Source: Gammaproteobacteria bacterium
GTDB lineage: Bacteria; Pseudomonadota; Gammaproteobacteria; Pseudomonadales; Azotimanducaceae
NCBI GenBank assembly: GCA_026706935.1
Contig: JAPOXV010000004.1
Coordinates: forward strand, 144,001 to 208,000
DNA length: 64,000 nucleotides
Reading direction: 5' to 3'
Below the pieces are notes generated by a model. The model did not search any database and was not told the origin of the DNA. It was given only the letters and a program-made list of their open reading frames with translations. Shown here piece by piece: positions 1 through 10,664 of this stretch. The translations under genes were made by a program, and so were the position numbers. Position 1 is the stretch's first letter. Every line of letters begins with the position of its first letter.

Positions 1-1
1 C

Positions 2-2263
2 ACCATCGAGGCGGTGGTCGATCGATTCGTAATCCGTCCGGAGAATCAACAACGCTTGGCAGAGAGCTTTGAGACTGCGTTGGAACTCGCCGAGGGGCGA
101 GCGCTTCTCGTTGGTATGGACGGTACCGACACCATTCCGGAGACTATCTATTCAAACCGCTACGCCTGTCCTAAATGCGGTTACGCCATCGTTGAACTAG
201 AACCGCGGATGTTCTCGTTTAACAGTCCACATGGCGCATGTAGCAGCTGCGACGGATTAGGTTCCGAGCAGAGCTTTTCACCAGATCGCGTGATTGTTGA
301 CGCTTCTCTGTCGCTAGCCGACGGCGCGTGCATGGGTTGGAGCAGGAACACGAGACACTACTTTCACATATTCCAAAGACTCAGTGAACACTACGGTTTC
401 GATATTGAAAAACCGTGGAACAGACTCAAAAAAGATCATCAAAACATCATCCTTCACGGCTCTGGTGGCGAGAAGATCGATTTCAGCTTCAAACTTCGAA
501 ACGGGCGCGTTATCAAGAGAATCTTCAAATTCGAAGGCGTGTTGCCGATGCTGAAACGGCGAATGCACGAAACGAGCTCCGACGGTATTCGAGAACATCT
601 CGCAAATCTAATGTCCAATGCGCCTTGTTCCGAGTGCGGTGGCTCTCGCCTGCGCGAAGAAGCGCGCAATGTATTTATCGATGATCAGAACATTGATCAG
701 ATAACGGCATATTCGATCCACGACGCACTTGAATATTTCAACAAGCTTCAGTTCAAAGGACAGCGAAAGATCATAAGCGAGAAAATCCTTATTGACATTC
801 GCGCGCGACTGCAATTTCTTAACGATGTTGGTCTGACCTATCTCACCTTGAATCGTAGCGCCGGAACGCTATCCGGCGGTGAAGCGCAAAGGATTCGGCT
901 AGCGAGTCAGATCGGCGCGGGTCTCGTCGGAGTCATGTACATCTTGGACGAACCATCGATTGGCTTACATCAACGCGATAACGGTCGATTGCTTCGAACC
1001 TTATGCCACTTACGAGATATCGGTAATACAGTCATCATCGTCGAACACGATGAAGAAGCAATTCATACCGCCGATCATATTGTGGACATTGGTCCTGGTG
1101 CTGGCGTGCACGGCGGTTTTATCGTTGCGCAAGGAACGATTGACGAAGTCAAACAAACTCAAGAATCGATCACAGGTGATTACTTGGCCGGTCGACGGGC
1201 TATTAAAGTTCCGCCTGTTCGTACACCCGTAGATCGCAAGCGCATACTCACGGTGACCGAAGCCAGCGGGAACAATCTGAAAGAGATAAACGTGGAGATT
1301 CCTCTTGGATTGTTTACGTGCGTGACTGGCGTCTCAGGGTCTGGCAAATCGACGTTTGTAAACCAAACACTCTATCCAATTACTGCGAGAGAATTGAACA
1401 AAGCGACTACGCTCGTAGCGAAGGAGTACGACACTTGCTCAGGACTACAACACCTTGATAAGGTCGTTGAGATCGATCAAAGTCCGATTGGCAGAACGCC
1501 ACGGTCGAATCCGGCGACCTATACACAAATGTTCGGTCCAATCCGCGATCTATTCTCGCGTACTCAGGAATCCCGCGCTCGAGGCTACAAACCCGGTCGG
1601 TTCAGCTTCAACGTCAAGGGTGGGCGTTGCGAGGCGTGTCGCGGCGATGGCCTAATAAAGGTCGAAATGCACTTCCTGCCAGACGTGTACGTCCGTTGTG
1701 ATGTGTGCGAAGGGAAACGATATAACCGCGAGACCTTGGAAGTCCGATACAAAGGTAAGAACATCCACGACGTGCTCGATATGGATGTTGAAGAAGCATC
1801 TGAATTCTTTTCAGCGATCCCCGCTATTCATAAGAAACTGCAAACGCTCCAAGACGTCGGGTTGTCCTACATACGTTTGGGTCAGAGCGCAACAACGCTT
1901 TCTGGTGGCGAAGCTCAGCGCGTCAAGTTATCACGCGAACTTTCGAAGACAGATACGGGTAGGACACTTTACATCTTAGATGAACCAACGACGGGCCTGC
2001 ATTTCTACGACATCCAGCACTTACTCGACGTCTTGCAGCGCCTCCGGGATAGGGGTAATACTGTGGTTGTGATCGAGCACAACCTGGATGTCATCAAGAC
2101 TGCGGACTGGGTGATCGACCTTGGACCAGAAGGTGGTTCGGCCGGAGGGGAGGTTGTAGCCGCAGGTACGCCAGAACAGCTAACCGAATTCGACCAGTCA
2201 TATACAGGTCAGTTCTTGAAATCGGCTTTAGGCCAGGTTCAACTAAACCAAGCCGCCGGCTAA
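2..2263 (+). CDS. uvrA: UvrABC excision nuclease subunit A, 5'-truncated by the window edge
   Basis: UvrA is the ABC-type ATPase that scans DNA for bulky lesions and loads UvrB in nucleotide excision repair. The frame is open from base 2; alignment from memory with E. coli UvrA (940 aa) suggests about 195 N-terminal residues, including the first Walker A, lie outside the window. Visible are a zinc module (CPKC...CSSC), ABC signature [14 protein letters not shown] with Walker [14 protein letters not shown], a second Walker [10 protein letters not shown], a second zinc finger (CEAC...CDVC), and a second signature [15 protein letters not shown] with [12 protein letters not shown]. It is convergent with rplQ, separated by 27 bp. 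The family call is certain; only the true start is unseen. Confidence 0.98.
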   Translation, partial: TIEAVVDRFVIRPENQQRLAESFETALELAEGRALLVGMDGTDTIPETIYSNRYACPKCGYAIVELEPRMFSFNSPHGACSSCDGLGSEQSFSPDRVIVDASLSLADGACMGWSRNTRHYFHIFQRLSEHYGFDIEKPWNRLKKDHQNIILHGSGGEKIDFSFKLRNGRVIKRIFKFEGVLPMLKRRMHETSSDGIREHLANLMSNAPCSECGGSRLREEARNVFIDDQNIDQITAYSIHDALEYFNKLQFKGQRKIISEKILIDIRARLQFLNDVGLTYLTLNRSAGTLSGGEAQRIRLASQIGAGLVGVMYILDEPSIGLHQRDNGRLLRTLCHLRDIGNTVIIVEHDEEAIHTADHIVDIGPGAGVHGGFIVAQGTIDEVKQTQESITGDYLAGRRAIKVPPVRTPVDRKRILTVTEASGNNLKEINVEIPLGLFTCVTGVSGSGKSTFVNQTLYPITARELNKATTLVAKEYDTCSGLQHLDKVVEIDQSPIGRTPRSNPATYTQMFGPIRDLFSRTQESRARGYKPGRFSFNVKGGRCEACRGDGLIKVEMHFLPDVYVRCDVCEGKRYNRETLEVRYKGKNIHDVLDMDVEEASEFFSAIPAIHKKLQTLQDVGLSYIRLGQSATTLSGGEAQRVKLSRELSKTDTGRTLYILDEPTTGLHFYDIQHLLDVLQRLRDRGNTVVVIEHNLDVIKTADWVIDLGPEGGSAGGEVVAAGTPEQLTEFDQSYTGQFLKSALGQVQLNQAAG

Positions 2264-2280
2264 AACGATCGTATCAACCG

Positions 2281-2302
2281 CCGAAGGCGTTCATTCCTTC
2301 GG
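2281..2302. terminator. Possible bidirectional hairpin between uvrA and rplQ
   Basis: CCGAAGG and CCTTCGG form a 7-bp perfect stem with an 8-base loop, overlapping the rplQ stop codon and lying 17 bp past the uvrA stop. Only three T follow on the plus strand, so it is a weak intrinsic terminator at best. Its place between two convergent genes is the main support. Confidence 0.35.
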
Positions 2303-2914
2303 TTTGTCCTGCTCCTGGTTCGTTTCTGAGACATCATCTGATGCACCTGTCCCCTTTGCCTCAACCTCAGACGACCCGCTTTCGTCGTCGACCGCATCCG
2401 AAGCTTCTACTTCGACTTCGTCAATTTCCTCTGCTACTTCAAGTGACTCGGTCGAGCTTTCGGTAACCGCATCGTCAGTAAGGGTCGACGACTCCTCTTC
2501 CTCGACTTCTGTATCAGCAGCTAGCAGTGGTTCAGGTTTCTGTTCAACAGGTTGGTTAGGTTGATCTAAGAGCTGCATGTAGGCGACCATCGCAGAATCA
2601 CCTTGTCGGTAACCTGCCTTGAGAATCCGTGTGTAACCGCCAGGACGATCTACGTACCTCGGACCTAGCTCAGAAAACAGTTTGCCAACCGCAGCTTTGT
2701 CTCGTAGTTTCGCGAATGCGCGACGTCGGTTCGCCACCGAATCAGTCTTGCTAAGCGTGATCAAAGGCTCGACGAAGCGTCGCAGTTCCTTCGCTTTGAC
2801 GACGGTTGTCTTTATCGTTTCGTGCTCAATCAAAGACGCTGACATATTCGACAGCATCGCTTTGCGATGTGCGGCTGTCCGGTTCAGATGACGTCCGCTC
2901 TTTTGATGTCTCAT
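2291..2914 (-). CDS. rplQ: 50S ribosomal protein L17 with long acidic C-terminal tail
   Basis: L17 sits near the exit of the 50S peptide tunnel. Residues 1 to about 120 are a normal L17, opening [12 protein letters not shown] and including [10 protein letters not shown]. The protein is 207 residues against about 127 in E. coli. Residues from about 120 onward are a low-complexity tail dominated by Glu, Asp, Ser, Thr and Val with almost no aromatic residues. The tail has no stop or frame break and ends next to the uvrA 3' end, so it is not a readthrough artefact that I can see. It is the last gene of the alpha operon, 39 bp after rpoA. Tail function is unknown. Confidence 0.95.
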   Translation of the reverse strand: MRHQKSGRHLNRTAAHRKAMLSNMSASLIEHETIKTTVVKAKELRRFVEPLITLSKTDSVANRRRAFAKLRDKAAVGKLFSELGPRYVDRPGGYTRILKAGYRQGDSAMVAYMQLLDQPNQPVEQKPEPLLAADTEVEEEESSTLTDDAVTESSTESLEVAEEIDEVEVEASDAVDDESGSSEVEAKGTGASDDVSETNQEQDKPKE

Positions 2915-2953
2915 GCCCGATTACCTATCTGCGCCTCTGAACTTAATTCCTAC

Positions 2954-4060
2954 TTAGCCTTGCTTAGCCATGTAGCTCGGCACTTCCATACCGATGTGCA
3001 GACCCATTACTAACAACGCATCCTTGATTTCCTGCAAGGATTTCCGTCCAAGATTAGGTGTCTTCATTAGATCGGATTCTTGCTTGCTCACCAGATCACC
3101 GATTGTCTCAATTCCTTCGGACCGTAATGCATTCATGGCACGCACACTTAAGGTGAGGTCCTCAATGGAGAAGAAGAACTCCCGTGGAATTTCCTCACTT
3201 GCCGTGTCCGCTACCGTTGTCGCTGCGGACGGTAACAGGCCTTCATCAACAAATGCGCTCAGCTGTTGCTGGAGGATGCTGGCTGCTCGGGTAATGATCT
3301 CTTGTGCATCGATCGTTCCGTTCGTCTCGACCTCAAGAATGAGTTTGTCTAAGTCAGTCCGCTGCTCAACACGTGTGCTTTCCACTTGATAAATCACACG
3401 TTGAATCGGGCTGTAACTTGCGTCAAGCATCAAATGACCAGTGGTCACTGTATCGAAGTCATCGCCTTTGTCACTTGCCGGAACGTAGCCACGACCTTTC
3501 GTGACTGTCGCTTCCAGATAGATTTCACCCTTTTCCCCTAACGTACAGATGAGGTGATCAGGATTGGCAATCTCCACGTTCGCGTTATCCTGAAAATCTT
3601 TCGCAGTAACCTTGGCTTCTTTTTTACTAGTACCTTTTGCGTTAAGGCGCAATACGGCGGTCGGTTGAGTTCCGTTGAGACGCACACTGACACCTTTGAG
3701 ATTCAACAGGATGTCAACCACGTCTTCATAGACGCCTTCGATATTCGAATAAGGTTGCTCCACGCCGTCGATTTTTACCTCAGTGATCGCACTGCCAGGC
3801 ATAAAACCGAGAATGATTCGGCGGAGTGCATTGCCAACCGTGTGTCCCATTCCACGTTCGAACGGCTCAAGGATGACCTTCAGCGCGAGTTTTGGATCCA
3901 TGTCATCGATCGGTTCGACAACCATGGTGGCAGGCGTTAGCAACGTGCCGACCTGTTGCAGAGGTACTAAACCATCTTGCTCATCCACCGCGGTAGCTTC
4001 GTCAGCTACGGGTGTGTCGTCAGCGCTGTCTGCTTCAAGCTGGGTCGATTCTGCTGTCAT
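2954..4060 (-). CDS. rpoA: DNA-directed RNA polymerase subunit alpha, with acidic N-terminal extension
   Basis: The alpha subunit dimerises to nucleate RNA polymerase assembly, and its C-terminal domain contacts UP elements and activators. The N-terminal domain shows LEPFERGMGHTVGNALRRI; the C-terminal domain shows VRAMNALRSE and KTPNLGRKSLQEIKDAL, keeping Arg265 and Asn268 equivalents, with Arg at 271. The protein is 368 aa against 329 in E. coli. About 36 extra residues at the N-terminus are rich in Asp, Glu, Ala and Thr. AAGAGGA lies 11 nt before the chosen ATG, while the only internal ATG near the family start (residue 46) has no Shine-Dalgarno and would be too short, so the long form is favoured. 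A 91-bp spacer separates it from rpsD. Confidence 0.96.
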   Translation of the reverse strand: MTAESTQLEADSADDTPVADEATAVDEQDGLVPLQQVGTLLTPATMVVEPIDDMDPKLALKVILEPFERGMGHTVGNALRRIILGFMPGSAITEVKIDGVEQPYSNIEGVYEDVVDILLNLKGVSVRLNGTQPTAVLRLNAKGTSKKEAKVTAKDFQDNANVEIANPDHLICTLGEKGEIYLEATVTKGRGYVPASDKGDDFDTVTTGHLMLDASYSPIQRVIYQVESTRVEQRTDLDKLILEVETNGTIDAQEIITRAASILQQQLSAFVDEGLLPSAATTVADTASEEIPREFFFSIEDLTLSVRAMNALRSEGIETIGDLVSKQESDLMKTPNLGRKSLQEIKDALLVMGLHIGMEVPSYMAKQG

Positions 4061-4151
4061 TAATGTGATGGTCCTCTTATGACCAATGGTGAGGGTGTAA
4101 TGCCGCCAATTGACGTCAGCGCATTGCGCCGCGCCTCAAGTCGGAGCTTCG

Positions 4152-4784
4152 TTACTTCGAGTAATGCTCGACGATCAAGTTCTCTTGGATTTCGTGGGAA
4201 AGTTCTTCCCGGTCCGGGTATCGCTTGAAAATGCTCGATTGGTGCTCGGCATCAACATCAATCCAATCAATGGGTGGACGCTGTTCGGCGAGCTGCAGCG
4301 CGACCTGAATCCGGACTTGCGCTTTTGCCCGCTCTCGTACCGTGACAACGTCACCTTCGCGTACTTGATATGAAGGGATGTTCACGACGTTGCCGTTGAC
4401 TTCAATCGATTTGTGAGAGACCAACTGACGGGATTCGGCGCGCGTACTGCCAAATCCAGATCGGTACACCACATTGTCAAGGCGACACTCCAACAATCGT
4501 AGTAAATTCGAGCCGGTCGCGCCTTTCTGTCGATCCGCCTTCTTGTAGTAGTTTCGAAACTGACGCTCTAAGACACCATAGAGACGCTTCACTTTCTGCT
4601 TTTCCCGCAGCTGAATCGCGAAGTCTGATTGACGACCACGACCTGCATTGCGTCGAATATTCGGCTCACCAGGTTTTTTGCCTTCTTTGCACTTATCGCT
4701 GAGCGCACGAATGCCGCTCTTAAGAAAAAGATCTGTACCCTCTCGCCGCGATAGCTTGAGCTTAGGACCTAAATACCTTGCCAT
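4152..4784 (-). CDS. rpsD: 30S ribosomal protein S4
   Basis: S4 is a primary 16S rRNA binder that starts assembly of the 30S body, and in E. coli it is the translational repressor of the alpha operon. The 210-aa protein opens with the family hallmark [16 protein letters not shown] and contains the S4 RNA-binding motif around [14 protein letters not shown] and [13 protein letters not shown]. It ends LIVEHYSK like other proteobacterial S4. It has no zinc-type cysteine cluster. It lies 12 bp after rpsK in the alpha operon. Confidence 0.97.
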   Translation of the reverse strand: MARYLGPKLKLSRREGTDLFLKSGIRALSDKCKEGKKPGEPNIRRNAGRGRQSDFAIQLREKQKVKRLYGVLERQFRNYYKKADRQKGATGSNLLRLLECRLDNVVYRSGFGSTRAESRQLVSHKSIEVNGNVVNIPSYQVREGDVVTVRERAKAQVRIQVALQLAEQRPPIDWIDVDAEHQSSIFKRYPDREELSHEIQENLIVEHYSK

Positions 4785-4796
4785 ATTCGAAATTCC

Positions 4797-5189
4797 CTAG
4801 ATACGACGGCGTTTTGGTGGCCGACACCCATTGTGTGGCAACGGCGTCACGTCGGTGATCGTATTGATTCGCAAACCTTCAGCATGCATTGCTCTAACGG
4901 CCGATTCACGACCTGGACCTGGACCTTTCACATACACATCGACGCTTTTCATGTCGAATGTGTCCATGACTTGGCGCGCGACGAAAGAAGCCGCTTCCTG
5001 TGCCGCGAACGGTGTACTTTTTCGTGAACCTCGGTAACCCGAGCCTCCCGCCGTCTTCCAGCCAAGCGTATTGCCTTGCCGATCGGTAATCGTGATGATC
5101 GTGTTGTTGAAGGACGCGTGCACGTGTGCCAAACCGTCTGATACCGCTCGTCTTTGACGACGTCGGGATGGAGTATCGCCTCTCGCCAT
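4797..5189 (-). CDS. rpsK: 30S ribosomal protein S11
   Basis: S11 is part of the 30S platform, near the E site and the Shine-Dalgarno helix. The 130-aa length is typical. Conserved stretches include [33 protein letters not shown] and [12 protein letters not shown], ending with the basic PPKRRRI. The start ATG lies 4 nt downstream of the rpsM stop, so the two are probably translationally coupled. Confidence 0.97.
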   Translation of the reverse strand: MARGDTPSRRRQRRAVSDGLAHVHASFNNTIITITDRQGNTLGWKTAGGSGYRGSRKSTPFAAQEAASFVARQVMDTFDMKSVDVYVKGPGPGRESAVRAMHAEGLRINTITDVTPLPHNGCRPPKRRRI

Positions 5190-5193
5190 GCCT

Positions 5194-5547
5194 TTAACCT
5201 CTATTCACCTTACGACCACGGCGCGTGCGTGCATTGGTTTGCGTGCGCTGACCTCTAACGGGCATACCTCGTCGATGGCGTATCCCACGATAGCAACCTA
5301 AATCCATTAGTCGTTTCACGTTCATGTCTTGTTCGCGACGCAAATCACCTTCGACGGTTAGTTTGGCAACCTCACCGCGTAGCAAATCCAATTCGCCTTC
5401 GCTGAGGTCTGAAATTCTCGCATTCGCGTTCACACCGACGTTCTCGCAAAGCTGGACAGCAGTAGTCCGTCCAACGCCGAATACGTACGTAAGCGCAATT
5501 CCCGCATGCTTTTGATCGGGAACGTTGACGCCTGAAATCCGTGCCAT
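5194..5547 (-). CDS. rpsM: 30S ribosomal protein S13
   Basis: S13 lies in the 30S head and forms bridges to 23S helix 38 and to L5. The chosen ATG at 5547 gives 117 aa starting [16 protein letters not shown], which matches the family start. The frame stays open 24 codons further upstream through rpmJ, and I discarded that extension. A helix-hairpin-helix region ([13 protein letters not shown]) and the tail [16 protein letters not shown] are present. It is the first gene of the alpha operon, 4 nt after rpmJ. Confidence 0.97.
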   Translation of the reverse strand: MARISGVNVPDQKHAGIALTYVFGVGRTTAVQLCENVGVNANARISDLSEGELDLLRGEVAKLTVEGDLRREQDMNVKRLMDLGCYRGIRHRRGMPVRGQRTQTNARTRRGRKVNRG

Positions 5548-5551
5548 TTCT

Positions 5552-5665
5552 CTAACCTTGTCGTTGCTTATGCTTTGGGTCGTCGCAAATGACGTACAGA
5601 ACGCCTCGACGACGTACAACTTTGCAATTTCTGCACATCTTCTTGATGGATGCTCGTACTTTCAT
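5552..5665 (-). CDS. rpmJ: 50S ribosomal protein L36 (zinc form)
   Basis: L36 is the smallest 50S protein. The 37-residue product [14 protein letters not shown]... carries the zinc ligands Cys11, Cys14, Cys27 and His32, so it is the zinc-binding C+ form. It ends with the family hallmark KHKQRQG. It sits between secY (17 bp) and rpsM (4 bp), its standard place at the end of the spc operon. Confidence 0.96.
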   Translation of the reverse strand: MKVRASIKKMCRNCKVVRRRGVLYVICDDPKHKQRQG

Positions 5666-5682
5666 GTTTTCCTCGAGACCCG

Positions 5683-7020
5683 CTAACGTCGCCTGTAACC
5701 GCGCAAGTTTGACTTCTCCATGAGCTTGGCGTATTGGCTCGACACCAGGTGCGCCTGTACCTGCGACATGAAATCCATTGAAACTACTACAACAATCAAT
5801 AACGCAGTACCACCTAACTGGAATGTAATGTCGAAAAATACGATCATGAATTCCGGCAAGAGACATACAAGCGTCACATACAAGGACCCGAACACCGTCA
5901 GTCTTGTGCTAACGTCGTCGATGTAGTTGGTGGTCTGCACCCCCGGCCGAATGCCAGGAATATACGCTCCTTGACGTTTCAAATTGTCCGCGATATCTTT
6001 CGGGTCGAACACGATTGCGGTGTAGAAGAAACTGAAAAAGATGATGCCGGCACCGAACAGCAGGATATACAAAGGTCGGCCTGGACTTAACTCCAGAGCA
6101 ACGTCCTGGAGCCAACCCATACCAACACCTTGACCAAACCACTGTGCCATAGACGCCGGTGCTAACAACAAACTAGACGCAAAGATCGCCGGTATTACTC
6201 CTGCCATGTTTACTTTCAACGGCAAGTGAGTCTGCTGCCCCGATAACATCCGGTTGCCTTGCTGTCGTTTAGCGTAATTCACGGGGATACGTCGTTGGCC
6301 GCGTTCAATGAATACCACAAACCCCACAACGACAACTGCGAATAAACCAACGGCGAGCAATGCCACAATGTTGGTGGTTCCTTGCCGAGCTGCCTCGAAC
6401 GCTTGACCTATTGCGGATGGAAAACCAGACACAATTCCCGCAAAAATCAACAGCGAGATGCCGTTCCCAACGCCACGTTCGGTTATCTGTTCACCGAGCC
6501 ACATCATGAACATCGCTCCGGTCACAAGGGTTGTGATCGAAATAAAGTAGAAGCCGAAACCTGGATCAAACGGCAGACCTTGCGCGGCAATACCGCCCGT
6601 CATTGCCGTACCCTGAACAAGCGCAATGAGGAGTGTGCCGTAGCGAGTGTACTTCGTGATCTTACGTCGCCCCGCTTCACCTTCCTTGCGAAGTTGGTTG
6701 AGCGTTGGATACATCATCGTGAGTAAGTTCATGATGATGCTCGACGTAATGTAGGGCATTACCCCCATCGCCAAAATGCTCATACGCTCGAGTGCACCAC
6801 CCGAGAACATGTTGAACAAATCAAGAATTCCACCTTGATTTGCCGCAAATAAATCCGCCAACCGATCCGGGTTTATCCCTGGTACTGGGATGTGTGTTCC
6901 GATTCGGTAGACAAGCAGCGCAAACAGCACGAACAAGAGCCGATTACGCAGCTCCGTCAATCCTGTCTGTACCCCCGCGAGAGTCGGAGGCGGCGGTGGC
7001 GTGGCTGCCGAGGTAACCAT
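5683..7020 (-). CDS. secY: Protein translocase channel subunit SecY
   Basis: SecY forms the inner-membrane channel for Sec-dependent export and for SRP-dependent membrane insertion, together with SecE (encoded at 32.2 kb) and SecG. The 445-aa protein has ten predicted membrane segments. Diagnostic pieces are [12 protein letters not shown] in TM1, the plug region [15 protein letters not shown], and [20 protein letters not shown] near the cytoplasmic C5 loop. It ends with a basic SNLRGYRRR. It follows rplO by 10 bp in the spc operon. Confidence 0.98.
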   Translation of the reverse strand: MVTSAATPPPPPTLAGVQTGLTELRNRLLFVLFALLVYRIGTHIPVPGINPDRLADLFAANQGGILDLFNMFSGGALERMSILAMGVMPYITSSIIMNLLTMMYPTLNQLRKEGEAGRRKITKYTRYGTLLIALVQGTAMTGGIAAQGLPFDPGFGFYFISITTLVTGAMFMMWLGEQITERGVGNGISLLIFAGIVSGFPSAIGQAFEAARQGTTNIVALLAVGLFAVVVVGFVVFIERGQRRIPVNYAKRQQGNRMLSGQQTHLPLKVNMAGVIPAIFASSLLLAPASMAQWFGQGVGMGWLQDVALELSPGRPLYILLFGAGIIFFSFFYTAIVFDPKDIADNLKRQGAYIPGIRPGVQTTNYIDDVSTRLTVFGSLYVTLVCLLPEFMIVFFDITFQLGGTALLIVVVVSMDFMSQVQAHLVSSQYAKLMEKSNLRGYRRR

Positions 7021-7030
7021 GATCGTTCCG

Positions 7031-7471
7031 CTAGGCCTCGACCGTACCGCCAGCGGCTTCGATCGCCGCTTTTGCGCCAGCAGAAACTTTCAGACCTTTT
7101 ACGGTTAGTGCGCGGTCAACCGCCCCAGATAGAAACACGCGTGCGCGTTTTACCTGCCGAGAGACCACACCAGCTGAAACCAAGGTCGACAACGTCACTT
7201 CGTTGCCTTCCACCGAACTAAGCTCACCGAGTCGCACTTCGGCCGTGGTTCTTGCTTTGCGCGACTTAAAGCCATACGTCGGAACGCGCTTCTGAAGAGG
7301 CAGTTGGCCGCCTTCAAACCCGAGACGAACACCACCGCCGGAGCGAGAATTTTGCCCTTTGTTTCCTCGACCACAGGTACCACCCTGGCCAGCGGAAGCA
7401 CCACGGCCAACTCGCTTGCGCGATTGACGGCTGCCCTTCGCGGGTGCGATCTCGTTAAGTCGCAGTGCCAC
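7031..7471 (-). CDS. rplO: 50S ribosomal protein L15
   Basis: L15 is a late-assembly 50S protein. It is identified by the [19 protein letters not shown] loop and [16 protein letters not shown] chose the GTG at 7471 (146 aa), preceded at 9 nt by AAGGTGAGG, giving the family-like start [12 protein letters not shown]. An in-frame GTG five codons upstream overlaps rpmD and lacks its own ribosome binding site. The gene lies 4 nt after the rpmD stop. Confidence 0.95.
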   Translation of the reverse strand: MALRLNEIAPAKGSRQSRKRVGRGASAGQGGTCGRGNKGQNSRSGGGVRLGFEGGQLPLQKRVPTYGFKSRKARTTAEVRLGELSSVEGNEVTLSTLVSAGVVSRQVKRARVFLSGAVDRALTVKGLKVSAGAKAAIEAAGGTVEA

Positions 7472-7475
7472 TAGC

Positions 7476-7670
7476 CTATACCTCACCTTCTACTTGAACT
7501 AGATAGTCGACGCGATTGATCATGCCTCGTATCGACGGTGTATCTTCCAATTCCACACTCTGACCCATTCGCCTCAATCCTAAGCCGCGAACGCATGCGC
7601 GATGCTTAGCCATGCGGCCGATCGGACTCTTCGTCAATGTGACGACCAAGGTCTTTTTCTTACTCGCCAC
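7476..7670 (-). CDS. rpmD: 50S ribosomal protein L30
   Basis: L30 is a small 50S protein of the spc operon. The 64-aa product carries the family core [18 protein letters not shown] and [21 protein letters not shown] in usual order. It ends within the ribosome binding site of rplO and starts 4 nt after rpsE, a spacing that suggests translational coupling. Confidence 0.96.
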   Translation of the reverse strand: MASKKKTLVVTLTKSPIGRMAKHRACVRGLGLRRMGQSVELEDTPSIRGMINRVDYLVQVEGEV

Positions 7671-7674
7671 GCTG

Positions 7675-8178
7675 CTATCCGATTACTTGCTCTACGCTCA
7701 AGCCACGTTTGGCTGCGATCATCTCTGGCGAGTTGATCTTGCGGAGGCCGTTAACGACTGCGACTACGACGTTAACAGGATTCGTCGAACCATAACATTT
7801 CGCAAGTACGTCGCGTACACCGGCTGCTTCAAGTACCGCTCGCATGGTTCCACCAGCAATAATGCCTGTCCCTTCTGAGGCAGGGCTCATGAATATCTTG
7901 GATGCGCCGTGCTTTTCAGTTACGGCATACCACAATGTCGTCCCGTTTAGTTCGATGTCAAACATGTTGCGGCGTGCAGCTTCACCAGATTTTGTGATCG
8001 CCGTCGCTAACTCACGTGCCCGACCATGACCAAACCCGACTCGACCGTTGCCGTTGCCAACGACGGTAAGTGCCTTGTGCGTGACGATTCGACCGCCTTT
8101 CACGGTCTTATTCACGCGTTTAAAGTCGACTAGCTTTTCGATCAAGCCTTCTTCGCGACTTTCTTCTGTGTAAGCCAT
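7675..8178 (-). CDS. rpsE: 30S ribosomal protein S5
   Basis: S5 contacts S4 and S8 in the 30S body and affects decoding fidelity; in E. coli the loop near residues 20 to 30 is where spectinomycin resistance changes fall. The 167-aa protein has [15 protein letters not shown] in the N-terminal dsRBD-like domain, followed by [15 protein letters not shown], and [19 protein letters not shown] in the C-terminal domain. The spectinomycin loop shows no deletion. It follows rplR by 2 bp. Confidence 0.97.
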   Translation of the reverse strand: MAYTEESREEGLIEKLVDFKRVNKTVKGGRIVTHKALTVVGNGNGRVGFGHGRARELATAITKSGEAARRNMFDIELNGTTLWYAVTEKHGASKIFMSPASEGTGIIAGGTMRAVLEAAGVRDVLAKCYGSTNPVNVVVAVVNGLRKINSPEMIAAKRGLSVEQVIG

Positions 8179-8180
8179 AG

Positions 8181-8531
8181 CTAAAACACCAGTCCTTCTT
8201 CGCGCGCCGCGTCAGCGAGACTCTTCACACGACCGTGATATTTGTAACCCGCACGATCAAATGCGACTTGCTTGACGCCAGCTTCAATCGCCCGTTTCGC
8301 AATAAGCGTACCAACCGCCGCTGCGGCAGCTTTATTACCGGTTTGGCCTTCTCGTAACGATGCTTCCAGCGTTGATGCCTGCGCTACGACTCTGTCGCCC
8401 TGACCATTGATTACCTGCGCGTACATATGCTGCGACGTGCGATGAACACATAGTCGCGTCGTGTCTAGTTCGCGAGACTTCAACCGCGCTCTTTTAGCTC
8501 GTCGCAACCTTGTCGCTGTCTTTCGGTTCAT
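8181..8531 (-). CDS. rplR: 50S ribosomal protein L18
   Basis: L18 binds 5S rRNA and helps dock it on the central protuberance. The chosen ATG at 8531 gives 116 aa starting [18 protein letters not shown]; the frame is open for another 59 codons through the rplF end, but that part has no L18 similarity. Conserved motifs are [16 protein letters not shown] and the C-terminal [20 protein letters not shown]. It starts 4 nt after rplF. Confidence 0.96.
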   Translation of the reverse strand: MNRKTATRLRRAKRARLKSRELDTTRLCVHRTSQHMYAQVINGQGDRVVAQASTLEASLREGQTGNKAAAAAVGTLIAKRAIEAGVKQVAFDRAGYKYHGRVKSLADAAREEGLVF

Positions 8532-8535
8532 CGTC

Positions 8536-9069
8536 TTACTTCTTCTTACCTTCTTTGCGTCTGACGTACTCGTTTTGATAGCGCACGCCTTTGCCCTTAT
8601 ATGGTTCTGGAGGACGCAAACTACGAATCTCCGCGGCAACTTGCCCCACTTGTTGACGATCGATACCAGATACAACGATTGACGTTTGGGTAGGCGTCGT
8701 GATCTCAATACCTTCGGGAATTGGGAAATCGATGGGTTGCGAGTATCCCAGCATCAAGTTTAGATTGTTTTTCTCAGCCCGTGCGCGATAGCCCGTGCCT
8801 TGAATCTCGAGTTGCTTTTCCCAACGTTCCGTGACACCGTGCACCATATTGCGCAACAGCGCTTGATACGTCCCTGCTAATGCGAATTCACTTCGTCCCT
8901 TCGACCGCGGTGTGACCGTAAGCTCGCCATTCTCACGAGAAATGTCAACGCCGCCTTTGACAGCGAGGGACAGTTCGCCGTGTTTGCCTTTTACCGTGAC
9001 CGTCGCAGCATCCAATGCGACATCAACGCCTTCAGGTACAGGTACGGTTCTATTGCTCGATTTCGCCAT
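8536..9069 (-). CDS. rplF: 50S ribosomal protein L6
   Basis: L6 lies at the base of the L7/L12 stalk near the sarcin-ricin loop. The 177-aa protein shows the two repeated L6 domains, with [20 protein letters not shown] between them and the signature [20 protein letters not shown] at the C-terminus. Length and order in the spc operon are normal. Confidence 0.97.
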   Translation of the reverse strand: MAKSSNRTVPVPEGVDVALDAATVTVKGKHGELSLAVKGGVDISRENGELTVTPRSKGRSEFALAGTYQALLRNMVHGVTERWEKQLEIQGTGYRARAEKNNLNLMLGYSQPIDFPIPEGIEITTPTQTSIVVSGIDRQQVGQVAAEIRSLRPPEPYKGKGVRYQNEYVRRKEGKKK

Positions 9070-9078
9070 CGTCTAGTC

Positions 9079-9474
9079 CTAGAAAACCGTACAGAGAATC
9101 TCGCCGCCCACACCTAAGCGTCGGGCTGCTTTCTCTGTGATGACCCCCTGGTTGGTTGACAAAATCGCGGTACCTAGTCCGCCACGCACTCTTGGTAGCG
9201 CGTCCCTGCCGACATAACGTCTCAGTCCCGGTCGACTTGCCCGATCAATCGATTCGATGACCGGCGTGCCGTCATCGAGATATTTGAGGGTGATGGTCAA
9301 TACTGGCTTGATGTCGTCAGTAGTTTCGAAACTCTCAATGTACCCCTCCTCTGCCAAGACATTGCAAATCGCACGCTTAAGCTTCGAATTTGGCATCGTA
9401 ACAGTCTTCATACGCACCATTTGAGCGTTGCGAATTCGTGTCAGCATGTCAGCTACGGGGTCTTGCATCGTCAT
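9079..9474 (-). CDS. rpsH: 30S ribosomal protein S8
   Basis: S8 binds the central domain of 16S rRNA and in E. coli represses the spc operon at the rplE leader. The 131-aa protein opens [18 protein letters not shown], and the second Met could also be the start. The C-terminal signature [19 protein letters not shown] is present. It is 6 bp after rpsN. Confidence 0.97.
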   Translation of the reverse strand: MTMQDPVADMLTRIRNAQMVRMKTVTMPNSKLKRAICNVLAEEGYIESFETTDDIKPVLTITLKYLDDGTPVIESIDRASRPGLRRYVGRDALPRVRGGLGTAILSTNQGVITEKAARRLGVGGEILCTVF

Positions 9475-9480
9475 GATGAC

Positions 9481-9786
9481 TTACCAGCTCGCCTTTACTA
9501 AACCGGGTACGTCCCCACGCATCGCCGCCTCACGCAGCTTGTTGCGTCCGAGACCAAATTTCCGATAGACGCCACGAGGCCGACCCGATATGCCGCAACG
9601 TCGTTGCTGTCTAATCGGGTTTGCGTTCCGAGGTAATTTCTGCAGCTCGTGTTGCGCGGCCAGCCGCGTTTCGTAGTCAGCCGAACGATCATTCACAATG
9701 GCCTTCAGCTCGCGTCGCTTCTCTGCGTACTTCGCACAAGTCTTAGCTCTCTTCACCTCGCGCGCAAGCATCGATTTTTTTGCCAT
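9481..9786 (-). CDS. rpsN: 30S ribosomal protein S14 (non-zinc long form)
   Basis: S14 lies in the 30S head near the A and P sites. This is the 101-aa long proteobacterial form, with [20 protein letters not shown] and [15 protein letters not shown], and it lacks the CxxC pairs of the short zinc form. It lies between rplE and rpsH. Confidence 0.96.
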   Translation of the reverse strand: MAKKSMLAREVKRAKTCAKYAEKRRELKAIVNDRSADYETRLAAQHELQKLPRNANPIRQQRRCGISGRPRGVYRKFGLGRNKLREAAMRGDVPGLVKASW

Positions 9787-9793
9787 CTGGTCC

Positions 9794-10345
9794 TTAGCTC
9801 CTAAATGGAAATCCGAAGGCTTGAAGCAGTGCCAGACCTTCTTCGTCCGATCGCGCAGTGGTCGTGACCGTGATGTTCATGCCACGGATTCGATCGATTT
9901 TGTCGTAGTCGATTTCGGGAAACACAATCTGTTCTGTTAATCCCATAGAGAAATTCCCACGCCCGTCGAAGGAACGTGGATTCAAGCCACGAAAGTCGCG
10001 AATCCGCGGGATCGCGATGCCAATGAGTCGCTCCACAAACTCGTACATGCGTGCGCGTCTCAATGTGACCATGCAACCCACAGTCCAACCAGCTCGGATT
10101 TTGAAAGCTGCCTCGGACTTTCGTGCCGTGGTCAATTTCGGCTTTTGCCCAGTTATCATCGATAGGTCGTCGACCGCCGCATTGAGTATCTTCTCGTCAA
10201 CTTTGCCATCTACGATTGCGCCGCCGACGCCCATGTTGAGCGTTACTTTCGACAACCGAGGCACCGCCATGACCGATGAATAGCCAAACTCTTCTAACAG
10301 CTGCGGTCGAATGGCTTCTTGGTAATCGTGCAATAAGTTTGCCAT
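9794..10345 (-). CDS. rplE: 50S ribosomal protein L5
   Basis: L5 binds 5S rRNA and contacts P-site tRNA and S13. The 183-aa sequence contains [38 protein letters not shown], and [21 protein letters not shown], all typical. It ends AFGFPFRS. It is 2 bp after rplX. Confidence 0.97.
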   Translation of the reverse strand: MANLLHDYQEAIRPQLLEEFGYSSVMAVPRLSKVTLNMGVGGAIVDGKVDEKILNAAVDDLSMITGQKPKLTTARKSEAAFKIRAGWTVGCMVTLRRARMYEFVERLIGIAIPRIRDFRGLNPRSFDGRGNFSMGLTEQIVFPEIDYDKIDRIRGMNITVTTTARSDEEGLALLQAFGFPFRS

Positions 10346-10347
10346 GG

Positions 10348-10659
10348 CTAGACGATCCTCTCACCACTGGACTTAAACGCACGCACCTTTTCACCGTCCT
10401 CTTCGATCCATGTCACTTTATCGCGCTTTTGGGTGTCGGGGTTGTAGATGGCCACGTTCGAGATGTGCAACGGCGCTTCTTGCTCAAGAATGCCGCTCTG
10501 TTCACCTTCCCGTTGAGCTTTCACATGGCGCTTCACGAAGTTCACACTACCGATCACGACTCTTTCGTCGCCTACGAAGCGAACCACGTAACCAATTCGT
10601 CCTTTCTCGCGTCCAGCGATCACGATGACCTGATCGTCGACCCGAATTCGCCCTTTCAT
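10348..10659 (-). CDS. rplX: 50S ribosomal protein L24
   Basis: L24 initiates 50S assembly by binding 23S domain I. The 103-aa protein has the KOW motif near the N-terminus ([18 protein letters not shown]) and the conserved [20 protein letters not shown]. It lies 5 bp after rplN. Confidence 0.96.
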   Translation of the reverse strand: MKGRIRVDDQVIVIAGREKGRIGYVVRFVGDERVVIGSVNFVKRHVKAQREGEQSGILEQEAPLHISNVAIYNPDTQKRDKVTWIEEDGEKVRAFKSSGERIV

Positions 10660-10664
10660 CGCGG

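Noticed and set aside
2304..2564. Ser-rich open frame on the plus strand
   Set aside because: It is the antisense mirror of the acidic rplQ tail and has no ribosome binding site or family motif.
5548..5619. Extended S13 N-terminus
   Set aside because: It runs through rpmJ and has no S13 similarity; the ATG at 5547 gives the family start.
8532..8708. Extended L18 N-terminus
   Set aside because: It overlaps rplF in another frame and lacks L18 similarity.
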